Below are positions 55,377 through 64,000 of a stretch of 64,000 nucleotides of DNA, piece by piece. Within the stretch, counting starts at the first letter, position 1; each line of letters begins with the position of its first letter. Made by a program: the position numbers and the translations under genes. The stretch is from CAWDDA01 sp963813345 (lineage in GTDB: Bacteria; Acidobacteriota; Blastocatellia; RBC074). The DNA lies in assembly GCA_963813345.1 (NCBI GenBank), contig CAWEYR010000007.1:11225-75224 (forward strand), in the 5' to 3' direction. The notes under the pieces are model-generated. The model ran no database searches. It had not been told where the DNA came from and saw nothing but the letters and a program-made list of their open reading frames with translations.

Positions 55377-56531
55377 TCATACGACAAACTCCTTTACAAG
55401 AATTTTGCTCAATTGATGCACGCCGAGGCCGAGCTTGGCCGCGTACTCCACGTGGCCCGGTTCACGAATGATGATGTTGGTGTTGGGGTCTTCGCTGCGT
55501 TTCTTCTTGTTGTTGAAATCGAGCGTCGCCTTGCTGCGATTCCAGATCGAAATCACACCGCGCCGTTTGCGTTCGTCATCAATGATCTCGAGCAACAAGC
55601 GGTCAATGGCGACGGGGTCAGAGCCGAACATGAGCGTTTTGGGAAAGAAGACATACTTCAACGTGCGAGCGCCTGGCCCTCCGTGCCACACGCCGCGCAA
55701 ACCATCCATGATTTGCAACACTGTCTTTGAGCGCACAGGCTCCATCCGCGCCAAGGTGCCGACGAACCAGTACGTATGCGACAAGCCCCGCTGGTGTGTG
55801 CGCGCGACGTTGGAATAGCCGCCGTACGTGATGTTTTTCAAACAGCCGGTGACGCCAGTCGCGCCGTGATCTTTCATGTTCGGAATGCTGATGATCTTCG
55901 TCAGGCGTTGCGAGACGAGCTTCATTAGATTCGACCGCGTATTCTGTTCGCCAAATAATTCGGCTTCGAGATAAACCTGCGGGTCGTAATGGCCGCTGGT
56001 TTCGCCCACATTGCTGTGTTCGGCGGCGAAGAAGTTGACGCCTTCCGGCACGTACGGCTGGTAATTCGCCTCATCGAGTTGATCGCGAAAGCGGTCGTAA
56101 ATGTAAATCTGTTCCGGTCGCAGACCGAGCGCCGTCAAGTTGCGTACGGTCTCGGCCACGACTGCGTGCGAGGAAACACACCAGGGACGGCCTACGACGT
56201 TGACCTTGATACCGACGATGTCATCGGGGCGAATGAATAGCCGCCACGCATCAAGGGGGTGGCGTTGGCCAGTCAATTCGCACATCCCGCGATCCATCAT
56301 TTCGCGCACGACCTCGGCCTTGATCTGCTGACCGTCTGCGCTCAGGCACTTGTCTGATTTGACCACCACGACCTGGCCGGGATAAGGACCGGGCATGCCG
56401 GGCGTGGCTGCCGCTTCATAGGGCGTGACGGCTTTGTGTTTGGGGATGACGCGCTTCTTCCAGTCGAGCGCGTCGTCACTGGCAACGAGCGGTGTCGAGG
56501 CAAGCATTTTGACGAAGGTTCTACGCTCCAT
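55377..56531 (-). CDS. DUF362 family protein
   Basis: This is an intact 384-residue protein with MERRTFVKMLASTPLVA, a possible weak Tat or Sec signal. DUF362 blocks are clear: DDIVGIKVNVVGRPWCVSSH, GLRPEQIYIYDR, IISIPNMKDHGATGVTGCLK and FGSDPVAIDRLLLEIID. Some relatives bind [4Fe-4S] clusters, but no CxxCxxC set is seen here. The ATG at 56531 has a GAGGAA site. The role is unknown. Confidence 0.85.
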   Translation of the reverse strand: MERRTFVKMLASTPLVASDDALDWKKRVIPKHKAVTPYEAAATPGMPGPYPGQVVVVKSDKCLSADGQQIKAEVVREMMDRGMCELTGQRHPLDAWRLFIRPDDIVGIKVNVVGRPWCVSSHAVVAETVRNLTALGLRPEQIYIYDRFRDQLDEANYQPYVPEGVNFFAAEHSNVGETSGHYDPQVYLEAELFGEQNTRSNLMKLVSQRLTKIISIPNMKDHGATGVTGCLKNITYGGYSNVARTHQRGLSHTYWFVGTLARMEPVRSKTVLQIMDGLRGVWHGGPGARTLKYVFFPKTLMFGSDPVAIDRLLLEIIDDERKRRGVISIWNRSKATLDFNNKKKRSEDPNTNIIIREPGHVEYAAKLGLGVHQLSKILVKEFVV

Positions 56532-56547
56532 AGAGCTTCCTCTCAAG

Positions 56548-56604
56548 GCGATTTCAGGCGGAATACTCGCAGCCAGAATTCCGCCTAACAGCGGTACAAC
56601 ATGC
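56548..56604. repeat. Degenerate or truncated P1 palindrome
   Basis: TTCAGGCGGAAT and ATTCCGCCT pair around a short loop, and the right end keeps GCGGTACAACATGCC. The left outer arm is gone. It lies between two minus-strand genes. Confidence 0.7.
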
Positions 56605-56606
56605 CT

Positions 56607-57716
<1,110 letters not shown>

Positions 57717-58029
57717 AGAAACCCCGTTTGCGAAGTGGCTCCGGAGATTCAGTCTCGCAGAGCACGCGCAAACGCTTCATGGTTTCTGCCGCTTTGAGCA
57801 GGTAAATCGGCTCCGGAAGCGGGCCTATATCTCTCGTCCACAAAGGCGGCGCCTGGCGCAAGCCGAAACGCAAACAGTTCAACTAATGAGGCAGCGGCTG
57901 AGAGGATCCCGCAAATCATTTGTCTCTGGCTTCGGACACTCGCTCAGATTCGGGTTATCGTTCAACAGGTCCTGCGTCAGGCTTCGTAGCAGCAAACTCT
58001 CTCTATTGAGTGCAGCTTCTGCAATTTGA

Positions 58030-58371
58030 TCAATCGTGACCATACATCGACTCCCACAGATCTCCGAACGCGTATTGTGCCTTCAACTCCTCACCGGGAA
58101 CCAGATACGGCTCGAGGGCATCCCAGACTTCCTGTCGGTTTCCGGACATCACTTTGAGGAGATGTCGCGCATCGGAGATATCCACATCATCGCGCCATGC
58201 CGACAACTTCATCGCCAGCACTTGTGCTGTCGCTGGGCTCCGTACCTCGATACCTGCAGCCTTAAAGACGACTGGACCCGAACTGAGGCCGATAAAATAA
58301 CCTTTTGCACCATCATTCAACCAATCGTCCGGCCCGTGTTGCCATGGCGTGAATCGGGCACCAGATTCCAA
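58030..58371 (-). CDS. DUF6036-like nucleotidyltransferase, N-terminus missing
   Basis: Only the C-terminal part is found: PDDWLNDGAKGYFIGLSSGP, QVLAMKLSAWRDDVDISDAR and VWDALEPYLVPGEELKAQYA. These fit DUF6036-type MNT-like proteins. The catalytic Gly-Gly/Asp part expected upstream is absent; the sequence before 58371 is remnant DNA. It may be a broken gene or a shifted one. Relatives are linked with toxin-antitoxin or abortive-infection systems. Confidence 0.6.
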   Translation of the reverse strand: MESGARFTPWQHGPDDWLNDGAKGYFIGLSSGPVVFKAAGIEVRSPATAQVLAMKLSAWRDDVDISDARHLLKVMSGNRQEVWDALEPYLVPGEELKAQYAFGDLWESMYGHD

Positions 58372-58486
58372 TCAAAGTATAAGGCCCCTTCTCGCCTTAT
58401 TGCGATCAATCCCAGGTAAGAGTAGGGCCTTAGGCACTTCGAGCAATCGCGAACGCTGGACCGACGCGCGTTCACTGTGGTGATGT

Positions 58487-58546
58487 CTATGCGGGCAAGC
58501 CCTTTTTGACAATGTAAGGGGTACACTCGTCGAGCAGGACCTTCAC
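58487..58546 (-). pseudogene. Truncated DUF5615-type PIN-like toxin
   Basis: A GTG overlaps the DUF433 stop (GTGA) and starts VKVLLDECTPYIVKKGLP, the usual N-terminus of DUF5615 PIN-like toxins. A stop follows after 19 codons. In the next frame IDITTV resembles the following family strand, but the conserved QEMGW.G..NGELL part is missing, so the toxin is broken. Confidence 0.55.
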
Positions 58547-58785
58547 GCCGCTTCGCCCAGCTTCTGAATCATTGATTTGCAAAACTCCAATACCTGTATG
58601 GCCTGTCGGCGTTCGACCGTCGGAAAGTTGTCGAGGAATTCGTCGAGTGAGAGGCCGGCTTCAAGGTTGCCGATGAGGACTTCGACCGGCACCCGCGTGC
58701 CTGCAAAGACCGGAGTACCGCTAAGAACTCGCGGATCCACGGTGATAGGGAGCATGGCGATCTCGGCCTCTTGAATCACGATCAT
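58543..58785 (-). CDS. DUF433 antitoxin
   Basis: This is an intact 80-residue protein with the DUF433 signature ITVDPRVLSGTPVFAGTRVP and LIGNLEAGLSLDEFLDNFP, ending in a helix (RRQAIQVLEFCKSMI). DUF433 proteins are putative DNA-binding antitoxins paired with DUF5615 PIN-like toxins, and the coupled remnant downstream supports that. The start may also be the ATG at 58755. It is divergent from the helicase gene. Confidence 0.85.
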   Translation of the reverse strand: MIVIQEAEIAMLPITVDPRVLSGTPVFAGTRVPVEVLIGNLEAGLSLDEFLDNFPTVERRQAIQVLEFCKSMIQKLGEAA

Positions 58786-58920
58786 GTCGGTCGATTCCTT
58801 CCGTCTCGAGCTAAGTCCATTTATCAGCTTTGGCGCTGCGTCACGAATCGAAACGCGACGCTCGTCATAGCAGCCCTATTGGACGATCACGCTCCCGACA
58901 CTTATCATCAATTCTCAGGA

Positions 58921-61900
58921 ATGAAGCGGCATGGTATCTTTTTGACTCCAATTCAACAGGAGAGAAGACACTTTTGTGATCGGTTCCAGCCTGACACGAT
59001 CCCTGCCCACACGACCGCCGGATTCGGTGAATTGGTCGAGGTGCGTTCCAGACGATGGCTTGTCGAAGAAGTCGTCGAGCCTGGACTTCCCGGTCAATCG
59101 CCCATCGTGCGTCTCGCTTGTGCAGACGATGACAACCAGGGTCAGACCCTTGATGTGTTCTGGGACTACGAGCCTGACCGTAGAATCCTTGAGGAAGAAA
59201 TGTGGCGTGACCTGGCCGCTAAAGGGCTTTGATCCGCCGAGTCACTTCGCTGCGTTTCTGCATACCCTGCGCTGGAACTGCGTCACTGCCACCGATCCAA
59301 ACCTTTTCCAATCCCCGTTTCGTGCCGGGATCAAGATTGACGCCTACCAGATGGAGCCGCTCCGCAAGGCTCTTCGACTCCCGCGCGTCAACCTGTTCAT
59401 TGCAGACGACACGGGGCTGGGCAAGACCATCGAGGCGGGACTGATTGCACGCGAGCTCCTGTTGCGCAAGAAGGCCAAGACTATTGTAGTTGCAACGCCG
59501 CCGTCGGTGCTCGAACAGTGGAAAGGAGAGCTGGAAGACCGATTCGGTCTCATCTTCGAAATCATCGACCGCGCCTACCTCGCACGCGTCCGTCGCGAGC
59601 GTGGTTTTGGAGTCAATCCGTGGCGCACGCACAGCCGGTTCCTTGTCTCTCACAACCTGTTGATTGATCCAATTTACATGGACCCGATGCGCGAGTGGCT
59701 CGGTCAGATGTTGCCTGGAAGCCTCCTTATCCTCGATGAGGCGCACCATGTTGCGCCCTCAAGCGGCGGTCGCTACGGCATCGAAACGAAGTTCACGCGG
59801 GCCGTGCGCGACCTCGGCAACCGCTTCGAGCACCGACTGTTCCTCTCCGCTACACCGCACAACGGTCACTCGAATAGCTTCTCTACATTGCTCGAGCTCC
59901 TCGATCCCTATCGTTTCACCCGTGGCGTCAAGGTGCGTGGGAAGAAAGCTCTCGAGGACGTGATGGTCCGCCGCCTCAAGGAAGATATTCGCAATGTCCA
60001 GGGCGGCTTCCCGCGTCGTATCGTCGAACGGATCGTCATCGACAACTTGCCTGACGATGCACCAGAGCTCACGTTGTCCCGTCTTCTTGACGAATATCGA
60101 AGCGCTCGCGAGGAGCGGTTCGCGAACGACCACACTAAGGGCGCAGGCTTCCGCCGGATTGCTGGTCGTGGGTCTGCAACAACGCCTTCTGTCGTCGATT
60201 GAGGCGTTCGCACGCAGTCTAAGGTCCACCGTCTCACGGTCGAACGGCAGTGGAAAAAGGAAAAGGATGGTGCTGCCGTCAGTGAAAAGATTAGTTCTCT
60301 CGATGTGTCTCTCTTCAAAACGGCCCCTGATGCTGACGATGAACGCGCAGAATGGACGTCCGAGGAACTCGAGGCGGAGGAGGAGGCTGAGATCGAGGCC
60401 GTCACCATTAGCGCTGAAGCGCGATACGGAAGGACGCTGGCACCGAAGTCCTCTGGCGCCGCGAGCAGGCTCTACTCGATCAGATGCAGACAATCGTAGA
60501 GCGCACGCGACATCTGCCGGATGCCAAGATGCGGATGCTCATCGACTGGATCAGAGAGAATCTTTGTCCGGACCTTCCACCGTTCGGTCAGCGAAGAAAG
60601 GGGCTCAGGCGAAGTGGAACAATCGACGAGTCCTTATCTTCACGGAGAATCGCGAAGGCACAAAACGCTACCTCAAGAATATCCTCGAACAAGCGATCGA
60701 AGATTCCGACGGAGCGGACGAGCGTATCGAAGTGATCGACGGACTAACGAGTGGCGCGCGTCGCAAAGAGATCCAGCTGCGCTTTAATAAGGACCCGGCC
60801 AAAGACCCGTTGCGCATCTTGCTGGCGACCGACGCAGCACGCGAGGGTCTTAACTTTCAGGCGCACTGCGCGGACCTGTTCCACTTCGACCTTCCGTGGA
60901 ATCCCGGTCGTATCGAACAACGCAACGGGCGCATCGATCGCAAGCTGCAGCCGGCAGACGAAGTTCGCTGTCACTACTTTGTGCTGCCGCAACGTATCGA
61001 GGATCGTGTCCTCGAGATACTTGTCCGGAAGACGGAGACGATCAAGAAGGAGCTGGGAAGTCTCTCAAAGGTCATCGACGATGATATTGAGCGCCGGCTC
61101 AGCCGAGGTATCCGCCACAATGAGGCCGAACGTCTGGCAAAGGATATCGAGGCGGCCGACCTTGACGCTGACAAGAAACGCGTCACCGATGAAGAGCTGG
61201 AGAGCACTCGGGCACGGCAGGAAGAACTTGAGCAACAGATTATGCGTTGCCAGACTCTTCTCGAGCACTCGCGCGCGTCTGTGGGTTTCGATTCGGAGCC
61301 TTTCCGCGAAGCTCTCTCGTGCTCACTCGAGTTGCTTGGCACACAGCCGCTAGTCGAGAAAGAAGACGAGCACGGCCGTGCGGTTTACATCCTTCCGCCG
61401 CTTGATGGCAGCGTAAGCACCGACCCGAGCTGGGCTGCAACACTCGATTCCCTGCGAGTGCCACGAAAGAGCAACCAGAAGGTTGCGGAATGGCGTCGCG
61501 AGGCGCCGATTCGGCCTGTTGTCTTCGAAGATACCGGTGTAGTCAGCGACGAAACAGTTCATCTCCATTTAGAGCAACGCCTCGCACAGCGTCTTCTGGC
61601 TCGCTTCCGCTCGCAGGGTTTCATCTACCACGACCTGTCGCGCGCTTGCCTGGTACAAAGTGCGGACTCGATACCGCGCGTGATTCTTCTGGGACGCCTA
61701 TCACTTTACGGCCGCGGAGCGGAGCGCCTTCACGAGGAGGTCGTGCCGCTCGCGGCGCGGTGGGTCGAGCCCTCTCAACGACGCGGACCGCTGGCAGCAT
61801 ACGCCCACGAGGCCGAGGCGAAGACACTCAATCTGCTTGAGCAGTCGCTCGGTCCCCGGAGAGGTCGCGCGCCGAATCCGACGATTCAACAGAAGCTTCT

Positions 61901-62281
61901 CGCGGCCGCCCCCCGTGACATCGCGGAGCTCGCTTGCCACAGCTCGAGCCCCGCGCAGGTGAGCTCGCGCAGCAAGCGAAGGAAAGGCTTCGACAGCGCG
62001 GCGAGCACGAAGCGAAGGATCTGCTCGAGATACTTGAACGGCAACGTGATCGTGTACGCGACGAGCTCTCAAGACACCAGGATCTCAGACAAATGACTCT
62101 GAACTTCGACGACGAGGAAAAGCGACAGCTTGAATCTGACGTGAGGTCCTGGCGCTCCCGCCTTGAACAGTTCGAGCGTGACCTCGCCCACGAGCCGGCG
62201 CGCATCCGTGAGTTCTACGAGGTTCGCGCGCAACGCGTGGAGCCCCTGGGCCTTGTCTACCTTTGGCCGGAGACTAACTAA
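58921..62281 (+). CDS. drmD: SNF2-family helicase, DISARM DrmD-like, frameshifted
   Basis: This is a large DNA translocase. The N-terminus GELVEVRSRRWLVEEVVEPG and LACADDDNQGQTLDVFWDYE is that of DrmD-type proteins. Helicase motifs are present: Walker A IADDTGLGKTIEAGLI, DEAH in LLILDEAHHVAPSSGG, motif III LFLSATPHNGHS, then the C-terminal lobe with VLIFTENREGTKRYL, ATDAAREGLNFQAHC and EQRNGRIDRK. The C-terminus is coiled coil. Shifts lie near 59225, 60130, 60210, 60450 and 61930. The start is uncertain: ATG 58921 or GTG 58976 after AGGAGA. With the methyltransferase 5 bp downstream it forms the start of a class 1 DISARM operon by inference. Confidence 0.78.
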
Positions 62282-62286
62282 GCAGT

Positions 62287-64000
62287 ATGGCGAGGTTAGA
62301 CCCTGCAGTCCTTGCGCACCTCGAATGGATCGGCTTTGTGCAGCCGACAGGGCTTGTAGTCTCAGCTCCAGCGCTTGTGCGTGCTGGCGCGATCCTCGAC
62401 AGGCACGATAGCGAAGGGCAGACGTTGCTCCGCGAGTGCACCGAAGAGCGGACGTTTGACGTCAAACAAGGGCCCGCCCATGGCTCCCGGACTTCCGCAT
62501 GTTCGCGGGCTCGGTTCTCGGGTGGAGCTTCTCACCAAAGGGCTACGCTGGAACTGAAGATAGTCCGATCCCAACTGAGCTCGAGCTACCGCTCCCAGAC
62601 TATGGCGAGACGCTGCGGGCCGACTTCGCAGTGCGAGAGTTCGATCCGCAGAACGGCCGCCCGCCCTGGCAGCTCCTCAGTGCGCGTGCTCGAACCCGGG
62701 GTGGACTTCGATCGCGTAGTTCGTGAGGGAGGTCAGCTCGAAGCTTCGGCCCACGGACGAATGGAGCGATTGCTTCGACAGACTGGCGTATCCGCTGGCC
62801 TTCTTTTCAACGGTCGCGCGTTGCGTCTCCTCTCCGCGCCACGAGGTGAGAGCTCTGGATGGCTCGACTTCAAGGTCGCCGACATGGTCCAGACCGCCGG
62901 CAGACCAATTGCCGCCGCACTCCGGCTCCTGCTTAATGAGCAACGGCTTCTTGCGCTTCCACGTCAGCAGCGCCTGGGGGCGTTGCTCGATGATAGCCGC
63001 AAGTTCCAGAACGAGGTGAGTGAGCGGCTGGCAGAGCAGGTGCTGCATGCACTTTACGAGCTGCTTCGCGGCTTCCAGGCTGCTCACGATGCCTCGAAGG
63101 GCGAGCTTCTGAGCGAACCCCTTGCTGAGAACCCCGACGAGGTCTATCACGCTCTCCTTACGGTAATCTTGCGCCTGGTGTTCCTGCTTTACGCCGAGGA
63201 GCGGGACATGCTCCCAGAGGACAAACCTTTCTCAGGTATTACTCCCTTGCGGGACTCTACGAGCGGTTGCGCGAAGACGCCGCGCTCTTTCCCGACACGA
63301 TGGATCAGCGTTACGGCGCCTGGGGACAGTTACTGGCGCCTTCCGAATGGTGCATGACGGTGCCGAGTCGGGCGCGATGCAGCTCCACCACGCCACGGTG
63401 TCCTTTTCGATCCTGATCGCTTCAAGTTCCTTGAGGGTCGTCCTGCTGGCGGTGCACGCCGTATCCACGAGAGAATCGAACCGCCGCTCGTTCCCGACGG
63501 CACGATCTATCGCGCACTCGAAAAGCTCCTCGTCCTTGATGGCGAGCGCATTTCCTATCGCGCTCTCGACGTAGAGCAGATCGGCTCTGTCTACGAAACG
63601 ATGATGGGCTTCAAGCTCGAAACGGCGGCTGGACGCTCAGTTGCGATCAAGTCGCAGAAGAAGCGCGGCGCACCCACAGCCATCGATCTCGATGCACTGT
63701 TCGTCATTCCTGCAGATAAGCGCGACAAGTGGATCGCAGAGCGCGCCGACCGGAAACTCACAGACACGGTAAAGAAGGCACTAAGTCAGGTCGCGACATT
63801 CGAGGACCTTCACGCGGCTCTTGCTTCAGCCATCGACTTTGCTGCAACGCCCGATGTCGTAGCACAAGGCGCTATGGTCTTGCAGCCAGGCGAGGAGCGG
63901 CGACGCTCGGGCTCGCACTACACACCGCGCGAGTTGACCGAACCGATCGTACGCACAACGCTCGAACCGATACTCAAGCGCTTGCGCGGCGATGAGAACC
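62287..64000 (+). CDS. drmMI: DISARM DrmMI-like DNA adenine methyltransferase, truncated by window edge
   Basis: Read across shifts (near 62480, 62680, 63230, 63345 and 63400) it begins LDPAVLAHLEWIGFVQPTG and continues with WSFSPKGYAGT, RVLEPGVDFDRVVREGGQ, GLLFNGRALRLLSAPRGESS, LRLVFLLYAEERDMLPED and IGSVYETMMGF. It reaches RSGSHYTPRELTEPIV, the block that precedes the SAM-binding motif in DrmMI, PglX and Eco57I-like enzymes. The NPPY motif would lie beyond the right edge. The ATG at 62287 is 5 bp after the helicase stop. In class 1 DISARM the enzyme marks host DNA. Confidence 0.75.

Overview
The window looks like a chromosomal piece of a GC-rich soil-type bacterium, most likely an Acidobacteriota member (Blastocatellia-like is a guess). 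The reasons are an Oar-type TonB receptor with an N-terminal carboxypeptidase-regulatory domain, a PSD1 cytochrome/DUF1501 pair, a propeller-sensor kinase, and several families of long intergenic palindromes. Many genes carry single-base frameshifts while their family motifs and 4-bp ATGA/GTGA overlaps persist. A 276-bp internal repeat array shows that some of these are one-base insertions. I therefore treat most shifts as sequence errors and annotate whole genes across them; coordinates of broken genes give the full span.

Layout. 1-1379: end of an amidase. 1687-10830 (+): a compact aerobic carbon monoxide dehydrogenase operon, coxM-coxS-coxL (form I motif AYRCSFR), then XdhC-YHS, MocA-like, MoxR/CoxD, VWA/CoxE, a second XdhC and a SufU/NifU-like scaffold, with coxG convergent on the minus strand. 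12259-21577 (-): a Tc-toxin-like locus, a short TcA-like gene followed by a TcB-TcC fusion whose C-terminal domain carries HETYH. Palindromes and two inward-facing YCII/DGPF genes bracket it. 22296-26796 (+): PSD1 cytochrome and DUF1501 pair. 26946-29627: small secreted proteins (NTF2-like/TPR, intradiol dioxygenase-like, DUF3574). 29896-38138 (+): two hybrid histidine kinases, the first with about nine HAMP units in tandem.

38175-46047 (-): 3-methyladenine glycosylase, DUF3089 hydrolase, propeller sensor kinase with a NarL-type regulator, and a GH5-like glycosidase. 46456-52400 (+): TonB-dependent receptor and a seven-heme cytochrome with TPRs. 52405-54234 (-): a coupled AraC/GyrI operon. 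54381-57716: Tat-exported TIM-barrel protein, DUF362 protein, esterase. 57685-58785 (-): remnants and small genes of toxin-antitoxin type. 58921-64000 (+): SNF2 helicase and DNA methyltransferase matching DrmD and DrmMI of class 1 DISARM, cut by the right edge.

How they work together: the cox operon encodes the enzyme plus its cofactor insertion and maturation factors, suggesting atmospheric CO oxidation. The toxin locus suggests attack on eukaryotic or other cells. The right end is the edge of a phage-defence island. The palindromes sit between genes but repeatedly supply N- or C-terminal codons to neighbouring proteins. No tRNA, rRNA, CRISPR array or transposase was recognised.
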